A stretch of 64,000 bases of DNA from an uncultured Saprospiraceae bacterium (lineage in GTDB: Bacteria; Bacteroidota; Bacteroidia; Chitinophagales; Saprospiraceae). Shown piece by piece: positions 10,029 to 19,219 of this stretch (its first letter is position 1; each line of letters begins with the position of its first letter). Under the pieces are notes generated by a model. It worked only from the letters and a program-made list of their open reading frames with translations, did not search any database and was not told where the DNA came from. Made by a program: the position numbers and the translations under genes. Location of the stretch: NCBI GenBank assembly GCA_938016265.1, contig CALLWB010000093.1, positions 1 to 64,000 on the forward strand, written 5' to 3'.

Positions 10029-11309
10029 ATGAATCAATTCACTTTTACCGGAAAACAAAAAGGATTTTCAATCGGACTAATGATTATTGGTGTCCTTTGT
10101 TTGGCGTTAACTTTTATGACTGCTCCAGAACACCATCATGCTCGATTTTGGACTAATTTTCTGCACAACACGATGTTCTTTACAGGAATTTCCTTTATCA
10201 GCATGTATCTGTTGGCAGCACACACGCTTGCATATTCTGGTTGGCACACCGTAATGAAACGATTAATTGAGTCGTTTACCATGTTTTTGCCAGTTGGTGC
10301 ACTATTTTTCTTGATCATTTGGTTTGGTACAAGTAATGGTTGGCACCACCTATATCACTGGGCAGAGCCAGGAATTACAAATCCAATGGCGGAAAATTAT
10401 GATCGAATAATAGCAGGAAAAGCCCCTTTGTTGAATCAAGGGATGTACATTCTGTTTACAACGCTATTGATCCTTTTCTGGTTTGCTTTTGCTTTAGGAG
10501 CGCGAAAACTTTCTACGGGGTCCACTACTGGTGAAGAAGGGCTAGCCAATTATAAAAAGACGAAAGTATTGATGGCGATTTTCATGCCGATGGGTGCTTT
10601 TACTAGTGCATTCTTTATTTGGTTAGCGGTGATGTCTATTGATGCACATTGGTATAGTACGATGTTCGCTTGGTACACTTCCGCTAGCTGGTTGGTAGCA
10701 GCAGTGGCTTTGATTACTTTAATGTTGATCTATTTGAATGAGAAAGGCTACTTAACAGAAGCAGGTCAGTCACACCGTCACGACTTAGGTAAGTACGTTT
10801 TTGCGTTTAGTATTTTTTGGACGTACGTTTGGTTTGATCAATTTATGCTTATTTGGTATGCAAATGTTGGTGAGGAAACGATTTACTTCAATACTCGTCT
10901 CACAAAATTCAAAGCATTATTTTTCTTGAACCTTGGGATCAACTTTATACTACCATTTTTTGTTCTAATGAGAAATAGTACAAAGTGGAAGGTCGGATCA
11001 CTCGCATTTATTGCAGCAGCTGTCTTTTTTGGACACTGGTTAGATTTTTTCATGATGGTAAAACCAGGTATTTATGAATCGATGCATGCACATGGAGGAC
11101 ACGCAGTAACTATTTCTGAAGCAGGACATGCCGCGCATGGTTCAGCGATGGAATTGGGATGGCATCTTCCTGGTCTTTTAGAATTGGGCACCATGCTAGG
11201 GTTTTTAGGATTGTTTTTGTTTATAGCATTTACAACACTTTCTAAAGCACCCTTGATGGATAGTAACGATCCTTATCTAGAGGAAAGTTTACACCATCAC
11301 GCTTCGTAA
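10029..11309 (+). CDS. actF: Alternative complex III subunit F, NrfD-like membrane protein
   Basis: Second NrfD-like membrane subunit of alternative complex III (426 residues), homologous to ActC. About ten hydrophobic helices are visible, beginning at residues 13-31, 39-62 and 78-98. Charged and His residues sit in helical segments near MSIDAHWYSTMFAWY. The C-terminus has two His-containing stretches, a loop with HAHGGHAVTISEAGHAAHG and a terminal EESLHHHAS. The gene lies 26 bp after actE and 45 bp before the oxidase subunit II gene, tying complex III and the oxidase into one transcription unit. Confidence 0.91.
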   Translation: MNQFTFTGKQKGFSIGLMIIGVLCLALTFMTAPEHHHARFWTNFLHNTMFFTGISFISMYLLAAHTLAYSGWHTVMKRLIESFTMFLPVGALFFLIIWFGTSNGWHHLYHWAEPGITNPMAENYDRIIAGKAPLLNQGMYILFTTLLILFWFAFALGARKLSTGSTTGEEGLANYKKTKVLMAIFMPMGAFTSAFFIWLAVMSIDAHWYSTMFAWYTSASWLVAAVALITLMLIYLNEKGYLTEAGQSHRHDLGKYVFAFSIFWTYVWFDQFMLIWYANVGEETIYFNTRLTKFKALFFLNLGINFILPFFVLMRNSTKWKVGSLAFIAAAVFFGHWLDFFMMVKPGIYESMHAHGGHAVTISEAGHAAHGSAMELGWHLPGLLELGTMLGFLGLFLFIAFTTLSKAPLMDSNDPYLEESLHHHAS

Positions 11310-11353
11310 TTGTTTTAGAAAAAAATTATTTAAAAAATAAACCCTTATTAATA

Positions 11354-12541
11354 ATGGGATCTTTAATTATCATTTTAAGTGTTTTCTTGCTCGGAGTCGT
11401 TCTGGTTCAGATCGGTAAGGTAAACGAGTTATCGTCAGCGATAAGAGGAGAACAAGAATCAGAATATTCTGCGAATACCACCCATGCTGTTTTTGGTTTG
11501 TTGTTTATGGTGGGATTTCTTGTTTTAGTATTTGGCTCTTTCTTCTATTATAAAAACTCGATGTTGGGCTATGGACCATTGACCTCTGCTTCAAAGCATG
11601 GATGGGATATCGATTACATTTTTAATGTTACGATGGTAATTACAGTGATTGTATTTGTAATCACTCATATTGCTTTGTTTGTATATGCTTTCCAATATAG
11701 AAATCGTCCTGGGCATGTTGCAAAATTTATTCCTCATGACAATCGATTGGAAATTATTTGGATGGTGATCCCATCTATCGTAATGGCGATCCTTGTTGTT
11801 GGTGGTTTGAATGTTTGGAATAATACAATGATCGATATTGCTGCAGACGCTGTTCCTGGAAAAGACTTTATCGAAATCGAAGGAAACGGACAACAATTTG
11901 GTTGGAATCTAAGATACCCGGGTCCTGATAATCGATTGGGAGGAACCTATTTCAAAAAAATTAGCTCCAGCAACCCATTAGGCCAAGTTTGGGAGGATCC
12001 TAAAAATCATGACGATTTTCAACCCTCAAACATCGTCCTTCCTAAAGGCATGCAAGTACGGGTTAGAATTACCTCTAGAGACGTACTACACAACTTCTAT
12101 CTTCCACATCACAAGGTGAAAATGGATGCAGTACCTGGAATGCCTACGCATTTTGTCTTTACACCAACAATAACTACCGCTGAATATAGAGAACAATTAG
12201 GTGAACTGGATAGCAAAGGGAATCCCCTTTATCCTGAGTGGCACACACCAGCAGATCCAAGTGATCCAGAAAACAAACTGAAGCGTTATGAAGTTTTTGG
12301 TTTCGAATTGGCTTGTGCGGAATTGTGCGGAAATGGTCATTTTAGTATGAGAAAAGAAGTAACCATCGTTACTCCAGAAGAATATGAAAAATGGTTAGGA
12401 GAACAAACATCTTATTATGAAGCCAACATAAAAGGCAAAGAAGAGGATGTAAAAATTGGAAAAACTGAGGTTGAAGCAGAATCGGAAAATAAACTTTCCC
12501 TAGAAAATGCTAAAGATCAGTCCATTTCAAACATTAATTAA
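11354..12541 (+). CDS. coxB: Cytochrome c oxidase subunit II (CuA)
   Basis: Subunit II of the heme-copper oxidase, accepting electrons at the binuclear CuA centre (395 residues). The CuA ligands are in ELACAELCGNGHFSM: C321, C325, H329 and M332. The upstream His lies in the region HNFYLPHHKVKMDAVPG. Four hydrophobic helices precede the cupredoxin domain (about 2-21, 44-67, 84-108 and 130-150), two more than the minimal subunit II. This longer N-terminus is, as I recall, usual in Bacteroidota. No C-terminal cytochrome c domain is present, so electrons probably come from the Act cytochromes or a separate carrier. Confidence 0.93.
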   Translation: MGSLIIILSVFLLGVVLVQIGKVNELSSAIRGEQESEYSANTTHAVFGLLFMVGFLVLVFGSFFYYKNSMLGYGPLTSASKHGWDIDYIFNVTMVITVIVFVITHIALFVYAFQYRNRPGHVAKFIPHDNRLEIIWMVIPSIVMAILVVGGLNVWNNTMIDIAADAVPGKDFIEIEGNGQQFGWNLRYPGPDNRLGGTYFKKISSSNPLGQVWEDPKNHDDFQPSNIVLPKGMQVRVRITSRDVLHNFYLPHHKVKMDAVPGMPTHFVFTPTITTAEYREQLGELDSKGNPLYPEWHTPADPSDPENKLKRYEVFGFELACAELCGNGHFSMRKEVTIVTPEEYEKWLGEQTSYYEANIKGKEEDVKIGKTEVEAESENKLSLENAKDQSISNIN

Positions 12542-12589
12542 TAAAGGAATTTTTAGTCATATTTTTGACTGTTTAAAAATAATTAGAAG

Positions 12590-14431
12590 ATGGCAAATAT
12601 TGATATCGTCACTCAAGAAGAATTAGCTCACGGTCACGACGACCACCATGATGATGACCATCACGGTGATAAGTTTCAGTCCGGGTTCTTTTCACGCTAC
12701 GTATTTAGCATGGACCATAAAACGATTGCCAAACAATTCTTGATTACAGGAATTATATGGGCAATTATTGGAGCTGCTATGTCAATCGTATTTAGATTGC
12801 AACTTGGTTTTCCTGAAGAAAGTATCGCCTGGCTGAAACCAATCCTAGGTAAATGGATCGTTGTTGATGATGCTGGAATAGGGTCATTAGATCAGGATTT
12901 TTACTATGCTTTGGTGACAATGCACGGTACCATCCTTGTATTCTTTGTACTAACGGCAGGATTGAGTGGTACTTTTAGTAACCTACTCATTCCATTGCAT
13001 ATTGGTGCTCGAGATATGGCCTCTCCGATGTTGAACATGTTTTCTTACTGGTTCTTTTTCTTGGCTGGTACAATTATGTTTGCTTCTTTATTCCTTAGCA
13101 CTGGGCCCTTTGCTGGTGGGTGGACTGCCTATCCTCCGCTGAGTGCCGTTCAATCTTCTATGTCTGGATCTGGCGCAGGGATGACCCTGTGGACAGTGAG
13201 TTTGGTCTTGTTTGTAGTATCTGTCCTTCTAGGAGGAATGAACTACATTACTACAGTGATCAACATGAGAACAAAAGGAATGACCATGTGGAGATTACCT
13301 CTACCAATCTGGGCATTTCTAGTAACGGCAATACTTGGATTATTATCTTTCCCAGTATTGGCATCTGCTTTTTTCTTGATGATTTTTGATAGAAGTTTCG
13401 GAACGTCCTTCTATTTGAGTGAAATATTTATCAATAACGCACCCCTTGAAAACGTAGGAGGTAGTCCGATTTTATACCAGCATTTATTCTGGTTCTTAGG
13501 ACACCCTGAGGTATATATTATTATACTACCTGCTTTCGGTATCGTTTCAGAAGTACTTTCTGTACATTCCAGAAAACCAATTTTTGGCTACAAAGCGATG
13601 GTTATGTCTATCCTGGCAATTGCTGTACTAGCATTTATCGTTTGGGCGCATCACATGTTTATGTCAGGGATCAACCCATTCATAGCAAATATATTTGTAC
13701 TATTTACACTGATTATCGCAGTACCATCTGCCGTAAAAGTGTTTAACTGGATTGCCACTTTGTATGGAGGAAATATTCGGTTTAACTCCGCCAATTTATT
13801 TGCCATTGGGTTTGTCTCATTGTTTATTTCTGGTGGACTGACAGGGATTTTCCTAGGTAACTCTGCTATTGATATTCCATTGCACGATACATACTTCGTA
13901 GTTGCTCACTTCCACATTGTGATGGGAGTTGCAGCCTTCTTTGGGATGTTTGCTGGTATCTACCACTGGTTCCCAAGAATGTATGGTCGATTTATGAATG
14001 AAACACTTGGACGACTTCACTTTTGGGGTACAATGATTGGTGCCTATGCTATTTTTTGGCCAATGCACTACATGGGAATGGCTGGTGTTCCTAGAAGATA
14101 TTATAATTTTACAGCCTTCGAATCGTTCAATCAGTTTGCAGCAATGAATCAATTCATAACTATTGCAGCAATTGTGGTATTCGCATTACAAATAGTATTC
14201 GTTATCAACTTCTTCTATAGCATATTCAATGGTAGAAAGCAGAAGAAAATGAATCCATATGGCGCAAATACATTAGAGTGGACAGCTCCTGTAAATGCAG
14301 GTCACGGAAACTGGCCGGGTGCCATTCCGCATGTTCACCGTTGGGCATATGATTACGGAAAAGATGGTCAAGAGTTTATCCCACAAACAGTTCCTCTAAA
14401 ACCAGGGGAAAAAGACATGGGAGCACATTAA
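12590..14431 (+). CDS. coxA: Cytochrome c oxidase subunit I
   Basis: Catalytic subunit of the A-type heme-copper oxidase (613 residues), reducing oxygen to water while pumping protons. Visible ligands: H112 and H442 for the low-spin heme, H440 for the high-spin heme, H305, H354 and H355 for CuB, and Y309 in the GHPEVY motif that cross-links to the CuB histidine. About twelve membrane helices are seen. The N-terminus is a His/Asp-rich cytoplasmic extension (HGHDDHHDDDHHGD) beyond the family core. A TATTTTTG box at 12560-12567 could act as an internal promoter, but no clear upstream TTTG accompanies it. Confidence 0.96.
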   Translation: MANIDIVTQEELAHGHDDHHDDDHHGDKFQSGFFSRYVFSMDHKTIAKQFLITGIIWAIIGAAMSIVFRLQLGFPEESIAWLKPILGKWIVVDDAGIGSLDQDFYYALVTMHGTILVFFVLTAGLSGTFSNLLIPLHIGARDMASPMLNMFSYWFFFLAGTIMFASLFLSTGPFAGGWTAYPPLSAVQSSMSGSGAGMTLWTVSLVLFVVSVLLGGMNYITTVINMRTKGMTMWRLPLPIWAFLVTAILGLLSFPVLASAFFLMIFDRSFGTSFYLSEIFINNAPLENVGGSPILYQHLFWFLGHPEVYIIILPAFGIVSEVLSVHSRKPIFGYKAMVMSILAIAVLAFIVWAHHMFMSGINPFIANIFVLFTLIIAVPSAVKVFNWIATLYGGNIRFNSANLFAIGFVSLFISGGLTGIFLGNSAIDIPLHDTYFVVAHFHIVMGVAAFFGMFAGIYHWFPRMYGRFMNETLGRLHFWGTMIGAYAIFWPMHYMGMAGVPRRYYNFTAFESFNQFAAMNQFITIAAIVVFALQIVFVINFFYSIFNGRKQKKMNPYGANTLEWTAPVNAGHGNWPGAIPHVHRWAYDYGKDGQEFIPQTVPLKPGEKDMGAH

Positions 14432-14452
14432 TAAAAAATAAGAACAGACGTT

Positions 14453-15355
14453 TTGGAAAAAACTAAAGTTATATCGAGGGAAAGCGGAATATTGGCATTT
14501 GCCAATCAAAAGTTGAAGGACTATATCCTGCTTGTTAAGTTGCGACTTAGCTTAATGGTCGTGTTTTCTGCTGCTGCTGGATTTGCCTTAGCTTCTACCA
14601 ATGGCATTGTTTGGGCCGACTTTTGGCTGCTTTGTCTAGGAGGGTTCTTGGTAACTGCCGCTTCAAATGCGCTAAATCAGGTTATTGAAAAGGATTTTGA
14701 TATTCTAATGCCGCGCACCGCAAATCGACCTATAGCTACTGGAAGAATGAAAGTTTCTGAAGGAGTTTTAGCCGCAGGAATAATGAGTGTATCTGGTATT
14801 TTGATGTTAGCTACGTTCAATCCAATGACGGCGCTTCTTGGTACCATGTCTTTGTTGAGCTATGCTTTTGTTTATACTCCAATGAAAAGAGTATCTCCAA
14901 TCGCTGTGCTGATTGGAGCCTTTCCTGGAGCATTTCCGCCAATGATTGGTTGGGTTGCTGTAACTGGAACAATCGGACCTGAAGCGTTTGCTTTGTTTGG
15001 ATTGCAGTTTATGTGGCAGTTTCCCCACTTCTGGGCAATTGCATGGGTCGCTTTTGAAGATTATGTAAAAGGAGGTTATTATTTACTTCCTTCTAAGGGA
15101 GGACGAGATAAGTCATCTGCGATGCAATGTGTAATTTATTGTATTCTGCTTATCCCTGCTAGTTTGTTCCTTTATTTACTAGGAGTTACTGGCGTCGTAT
15201 CAGCGATCATTGTCGGATTGGCAGGATTAGCTTTTCTAGGATTAGCAATCAATTTGTATATAAAATGTACACGGAAAGCAGCCTTGTTATTGATGTTTGG
15301 TTCTTTTTTCTACTTACCAATTGCATTGATTTCATTAATTATAGATAAAATTTAG
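14453..15355 (+). CDS. ctaB: Protoheme IX farnesyltransferase (heme O synthase)
   Basis: Membrane prenyltransferase that attaches farnesyl to heme b to give heme O, the first step towards heme A for the oxidase encoded next to it. It has 300 residues with about eight to nine helices. The UbiA-type motif NALNQVIEKDFDILMPRT carries the N-x-x-x-D-x-x-x-D prenyl-diphosphate site, followed by NRPIATGRM. The start used is TTG at 14453, 19 bases after the coxA stop, and gives the natural N-terminus MEKTKVISR. It is embedded between subunits I and III, a common arrangement. Confidence 0.93.
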   Translation: MEKTKVISRESGILAFANQKLKDYILLVKLRLSLMVVFSAAAGFALASTNGIVWADFWLLCLGGFLVTAASNALNQVIEKDFDILMPRTANRPIATGRMKVSEGVLAAGIMSVSGILMLATFNPMTALLGTMSLLSYAFVYTPMKRVSPIAVLIGAFPGAFPPMIGWVAVTGTIGPEAFALFGLQFMWQFPHFWAIAWVAFEDYVKGGYYLLPSKGGRDKSSAMQCVIYCILLIPASLFLYLLGVTGVVSAIIVGLAGLAFLGLAINLYIKCTRKAALLLMFGSFFYLPIALISLIIDKI

Positions 15356-15367
15356 TGTTAAAAACGA

Positions 15368-15940
15368 ATGAATTTGTCCATACAAAATAAAGAATACACC
15401 GGAGTTCACCCCCACAAGTTTTTGTTGTGGTGTGCAATGGCAGGTATGGTGATGATGTTTGCAGCACTAACCAGTGCTTACATTGTAAGAAAGTCTGCCG
15501 GTAACTGGCTAGAGTTTCAACTGCCGTCTATATTTTGGATGAATACAGCAGTGATTGTACTTAGTAGCCTGACCTTACATGCCAGCTACAAGTCGTACTG
15601 CAATGGAAAGGAACAATTGTACAAAGGACTAATGTTGATCACGTTTGTGCTGGGATTAGCCTTTTTAGTACTACAATATCAAGGGTGGTTGGCAATGAAC
15701 GCTATGGACATTTGGTTGAATACCAATCCATCGGCTTCGTTCATCTTTGTAATAACAGGTATACATGCTGCCCACTTGATTGGAGGAGTGACTGCCTTGA
15801 CGATAGCAATGGTATATGCTTTTAAACTAACCTTTAAGGTTACTGAACGACGAAAAAACAGATTTGAGTTAGTATTGATCTACTGGCATTTTGTAGACAT
15901 ACTATGGCTCTATTTATTGATATTTTTTATTCTGCAATAA
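15368..15940 (+). CDS. Cytochrome c oxidase subunit III, short form
   Basis: A 190-residue heme-copper oxidase subunit III family protein with about five membrane helices. The N-terminal HPHKFLLWCAMAGMVMMFAA and the C-terminal YWHFVDILWLYLLIFFIL are diagnostic of the family. It overlaps none of its neighbours and is 12 bp from ctaB. A second, longer subunit III gene follows at 16011. Both may be assembled, or the two may split the seven-helix role. It binds lipids and stabilises subunit I; it has no redox centre. Confidence 0.88.
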   Translation: MNLSIQNKEYTGVHPHKFLLWCAMAGMVMMFAALTSAYIVRKSAGNWLEFQLPSIFWMNTAVIVLSSLTLHASYKSYCNGKEQLYKGLMLITFVLGLAFLVLQYQGWLAMNAMDIWLNTNPSASFIFVITGIHAAHLIGGVTALTIAMVYAFKLTFKVTERRKNRFELVLIYWHFVDILWLYLLIFFILQ

Positions 15941-16010
15941 TATAAGATCAGAAGTTAAACAACCATTTGTTGAAAAGCTTCTAAAATCTTACTAAAGAGA
16001 AAATAAGAAC

Positions 16011-16865
16011 ATGGCGACAGAAACAACAGCTGTAGAACATCACCACCACGAAGAAGATCATTCCAAGGGAAGCGACTGGTCTGGTGGGGTATCTCCTATG
16101 AACGCTAGTTATGGGAAGTTGATGATGTGGTATTTCCTGCTATCAGATGCATTTACTTTTGCGGGCTTCCTAATTGCCTATGGTACGTTAAGGTTTAGTG
16201 TGCCTACCTGGCCGGTACCTGATTTTGTATTTCAGGCGTTACCGTTTTTAGGACAAGGGTATCCACTGATTTTCGTAACTTTTATGACTTTCGTGCTTAT
16301 TGTAAGTAGTGTCACAATGGTTCGTGCAGTACAAGAGGGGCATCGGGAAAACAAGAATGGGGTCGTCTTCTGGATGGCATTGACCATCCTTGGTGGCGCA
16401 GCATTTTTAGGCTGCCAAGCATTTGAGTGGAATGCATTGATCAATCATGAGCACATGAGTTTGACAGACGATCCGTTTGGTACACATACCGTAGCAGGGA
16501 CTTATCTGGAAGGAGATGGCCATGGTATCAATGTGGGAGATAAATTCAAAGCAGGTGATCCGTATCTTGTTCACAAGCATGATGGAGAGTTTCACTTTTT
16601 GAAATATAAAGCGGATTCAGGTGAAGTTGGTTCAACAACTCTAGGACCGAAAGCGTTTGGAGCCTTGTTTTTCTTTATCACTGGATTCCATGGATTTCAC
16701 GTTTTCTCAGGGGTTGTCTTTCTGCTTATCATTATGATGAATGTGGCTTCCGGACTTTATGTCGAACGAAGGAATGGATATGAGATGGTAGAGAAGATGG
16801 GACTTTATTGGCACTTTGTAGATTTGGTATGGGTATTTGTATTCCTTGTATTTTACCTATTGTAA
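16011..16865 (+). CDS. coxC: Cytochrome c oxidase subunit III, long form
   Basis: A 284-residue subunit III of the heme-copper oxidase. The hydrophobic helices and the ending GLYWHFVDLVWVFVFLVFYL identify the family. A hydrophilic insertion of about 65 residues (roughly 145-210) sits between helices, and contains several histidines. The N-terminus carries a His cluster (VEHHHHEEDH), echoing the tails on ActB, ActC, ActF and subunit I. It lies 70 bp after the short subunit III gene and 52 bp before subunit IV. Confidence 0.9.
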   Translation: MATETTAVEHHHHEEDHSKGSDWSGGVSPMNASYGKLMMWYFLLSDAFTFAGFLIAYGTLRFSVPTWPVPDFVFQALPFLGQGYPLIFVTFMTFVLIVSSVTMVRAVQEGHRENKNGVVFWMALTILGGAAFLGCQAFEWNALINHEHMSLTDDPFGTHTVAGTYLEGDGHGINVGDKFKAGDPYLVHKHDGEFHFLKYKADSGEVGSTTLGPKAFGALFFFITGFHGFHVFSGVVFLLIIMMNVASGLYVERRNGYEMVEKMGLYWHFVDLVWVFVFLVFYLL

Positions 16866-16917
16866 AGAACCATTCAATATTAACATTAACAAAAGAAATA
16901 AGAATAAACTATAGATT

Positions 16918-17343
16918 ATGGCAGCTGGACTTACATATGAAGAATCAAAAAAAGTAGTATGGCGTGGGTTTTGGTTACTAGGAGCAATCACGATTGTTGA
17001 GGTAGCAATTGCTTTGGTAGGTAACGGTCACGTTATTGATGGCTTTAGACTTCCCATCTATGTGATGTATCCTTTGATGATTGGATTGAGTGCTTATAAA
17101 GCCTACTTCATCGTAAAGGAATTTATGCACATGGGACACGAGGTACGTGATTTGGCAATGAGTGTGTTGTTACCACTATTGTTATTAGTATGGGCAATTA
17201 TTGCCTTTTTGTGGGAAGGAGCTGTTTGGGGAGAAAGACGAACACTGATAAAAGAAAAAGATGCGATTGAAACAGGTAAAAAAACGGGAAGTATTTTACA
17301 AGCTCCCGAGGATATACCAACCATGATCACCTTTACAAAATAA
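16918..17343 (+). CDS. coxD: Cytochrome c oxidase subunit IV
   Basis: Small subunit (141 residues) of the caa3-type oxidase with three membrane helices (about 15-35, 42-62, 77-100), matching the prokaryotic cytochrome c oxidase subunit IV family. It follows subunit III as expected and is the last gene before a strong terminator. Its role is structural. The C-terminal ~35 residues are soluble. Identification rests on size, helix pattern and position. Confidence 0.85.
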   Translation: MAAGLTYEESKKVVWRGFWLLGAITIVEVAIALVGNGHVIDGFRLPIYVMYPLMIGLSAYKAYFIVKEFMHMGHEVRDLAMSVLLPLLLLVWAIIAFLWEGAVWGERRTLIKEKDAIETGKKTGSILQAPEDIPTMITFTK

Positions 17344-17345
17344 AA

Positions 17346-17382
17346 CAAAAAGCGGTTTCTATTTTAGGAATCGCTTTTTTTA
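17346..17382 (+). terminator. Rho-independent terminator after the oxidase operon
   Basis: AAAAAGCG pairs with CGCTTTTT, with additional pairing of TTTC/GAA across an imperfect position and a loop of about nine bases, ending in a run of seven T. It begins right after the subunit IV stop codon, so it should end most act-cox transcripts. Confidence 0.8.
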
Positions 17383-17411
17383 ATTTTAACCTAGTTCATT
17401 CAGAGAAATAA

Positions 17412-18047
17412 ATGGAGTTTTTAAAAAAGTACCATCAAGGTATGGCCTTGTTTTTCTTTCTAATCATCCTGCCTTTCGGGTCATTTCTTTATTTGACTTC
17501 CGGTACGAGTTTTTATAGGGAACATATGGCTCAGCTAGAAATCAAAGGACAATCCCCAGATTTCAAACTCACCAGCCATAAGGGAAAAGTGATGACACAA
17601 GACTCCTTACTTGGAAGAGTGCATGTCGTTTCCTACCTCAACCAAACTGCAGCCCAGCCTAGTCAGTTTCTCACTCGCCAACTCAAAAGAGTACAAGAGC
17701 AATTCAAAAATAGGAATGACGTCGGTATCCTCACCTATACCTCCGAAGAATTCTCCGCCGACCAAACCAACTGGATCATCAAACAAAGAGCCATCAACAA
17801 TTTTTGGCACTTCTTAAATGACAGCCCTGAAAACACTAAAACAAGATTGACTGAAGGATACAAGTTTCCTAAAATTGAAAACAATTATTCCCCTAACTTT
17901 GTTTTAATGGATGACTCCTTAAAGGTAAGAGGCTACTACGATGGAATGGATTCCATGGACGTCAATAAGATGATTGTTCATATTACCTTGATCATGCCAA
18001 GGGCTCCAAAAGAAGAAATTGTATTCAAACGGGAACAAGAAAAGTAA
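17412..18047 (+). CDS. SCO1/SenC-like thioredoxin-fold protein lacking copper cysteines
   Basis: A 211-residue protein with an N-terminal membrane anchor (about 11-30) and a thioredoxin-like domain. The segment GQSPDFKLTSHKGKVMTQDSL and the C-terminal FVLMDDSLKVRGYYDGMD match SCO family proteins, which deliver copper to the CuA site. Where SCO proteins carry CxxxC, this one reads VVSYLNQTAAQPSQ. The whole protein has no cysteine, so classical copper binding or thiol chemistry is not possible through that motif. It follows the oxidase operon and is 4 bp before the DUF420 gene, so a role in oxidase assembly is still likely. The family call is fairly firm; the function is inferred. Confidence 0.75.
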   Translation: MEFLKKYHQGMALFFFLIILPFGSFLYLTSGTSFYREHMAQLEIKGQSPDFKLTSHKGKVMTQDSLLGRVHVVSYLNQTAAQPSQFLTRQLKRVQEQFKNRNDVGILTYTSEEFSADQTNWIIKQRAINNFWHFLNDSPENTKTRLTEGYKFPKIENNYSPNFVLMDDSLKVRGYYDGMDSMDVNKMIVHITLIMPRAPKEEIVFKREQEK

Positions 18048-18051
18048 GACT

Positions 18052-18645
18052 ATGCAAAAAGAGTTTACTACCAAACAGATTGAGAAACTAAACTTGCTAG
18101 CCGGTATTATTTCCATCGTAGTGCCAGGCTCTGTTTTAGTATTGATGACCCCTGATCTGTTACCCAAACTGCAGCTCCCCTTCAATCCGTTAATACTGCC
18201 TCCAATTTATGCAACTATAAATGCATTGACCGCTGTTGTACTGCTTGCCGCCTTGTATTTTATCAAGCAGAAAAATGTGGTGATGCATTCAAGAATGATT
18301 TACACCGCGATGGTGTTTTCAGTACTTTTTTTGATTGGATATATTTTGTATCATTCTTCCTCGGACCCAACGAAGTATGGAGATCTGGACCACGATGGCC
18401 TGATTAGTGATTTGGAAGCCGCTAAAATTGGTATAGCTAAAAGCATTTATTATTTCTTCCTGATATCTCATATTTTGTTGTCAGCGATCATTGTTCCTTT
18501 CGTACTCTTTACCTTTGTGCGGGGATATACTGGGCAGGTAGAAAAACATCGAAAACTAGCAAAATGGTCATTTCCAATGTGGCTGTATGTCGCAGTATCT
18601 GGTGTCATCTGTTATCTGATGCTCGCGCCGTATTATCCTATTTGA
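18052..18645 (+). CDS. DUF420 family membrane protein (oxidase assembly)
   Basis: A 197-residue membrane protein with about five helices, matching DUF420 (CtaM/YozB-like), a family linked to heme-copper oxidase maturation in Firmicutes and found beside oxidase operons in Bacteroidota. Typical features are conserved histidines in MHSRMIYTAMVFSVLFLIGY and HSSSDPTKYGD. The start is set at the ATG at 18052, which lies 4 bp after the SCO-like gene. An upstream in-frame start at 18019 would overlap that gene and is less likely. Confidence 0.8.
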   Translation: MQKEFTTKQIEKLNLLAGIISIVVPGSVLVLMTPDLLPKLQLPFNPLILPPIYATINALTAVVLLAALYFIKQKNVVMHSRMIYTAMVFSVLFLIGYILYHSSSDPTKYGDLDHDGLISDLEAAKIGIAKSIYYFFLISHILLSAIIVPFVLFTFVRGYTGQVEKHRKLAKWSFPMWLYVAVSGVICYLMLAPYYPI

Positions 18646-18688
18646 AATTAGCATTACGACTTAAAATTCCTTAATTTTGTTTTATAAT

Positions 18689-18982
18689 ATGCATACATCG
18701 AAATCAATATCATTTACGTTTTTCCTTTTATCATTTTTAATGATAATTGTTCTTGTGCTACTGCCAGAAGTAGGAGAGGCACAATGCCGCATGTGCGCTG
18801 CTAGTGCGGAATCAAACCTCAGAAACGGAGGGACGGAAGGCGCTGGTCTTAATACCGGAATATTATACCTTTTACTAATGCCTTATATTATCGTTACAAC
18901 TATAGGCATTCTCTACTGGAGAAACCGGAAAAAAGCGCTAGAACAAGCAGAAAATGAATTGATACAGGACCTTTTAAGTTGA
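18689..18982 (+). CDS. Small CxxC membrane protein beside oxidase assembly genes
   Basis: A 97-residue protein, start placed at the ATG at 18689 rather than the TTG four codons upstream. A signal-anchor (about residues 8-30) is followed by a Cys pair in QCRMCAASAESN, a short Gly-rich loop, a second helix (about 55-76) and a basic tail. The pair of cysteines in the exported loop could bind a metal or form a disulfide. I recall similar small proteins next to DUF420 genes in other Bacteroidota, but no function is established. It ends about 20 bp before a strong terminator. Confidence 0.65.
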   Translation: MHTSKSISFTFFLLSFLMIIVLVLLPEVGEAQCRMCAASAESNLRNGGTEGAGLNTGILYLLLMPYIIVTTIGILYWRNRKKALEQAENELIQDLLS

Positions 18983-19003
18983 AAAACGAACTATAAAATA
19001 ATA

Positions 19004-19046
19004 ATAAGCGTTATTACTGTATAGTCAGATAATAACGCTTTTTTTA
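19004..19046 (+). terminator. Rho-independent terminator
   Basis: A perfect 11-bp stem, AAGCGTTATTA (19006-19016) with TAATAACGCTT (19030-19040), a 13-base loop, then a run of T. It closes the SCO-DUF420-CxxC gene group. Confidence 0.88.
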
Positions 19047-19219
19047 TTAATTATTAATACTAGAATTTAACAGTATCCTGGAAACAAATCGCTCTAAAAT
19101 TTGTAGTTTAATAATATCAAATACGACTTATTAAGAGGATGTTGAAAACTGATTCCTTCTAAACCGCAAATAGTCAATTCAAAGTGGTAAATTTGCATAG
19201 AGATTAAAAATGGAAGTAT

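Noticed and set aside
12560-12567. TATTTTTG box before coxA as a separate promoter
   Set aside because: No TTTG at the right distance upstream; such boxes are frequent in AT-rich gaps. Mentioned only in the coxA entry.
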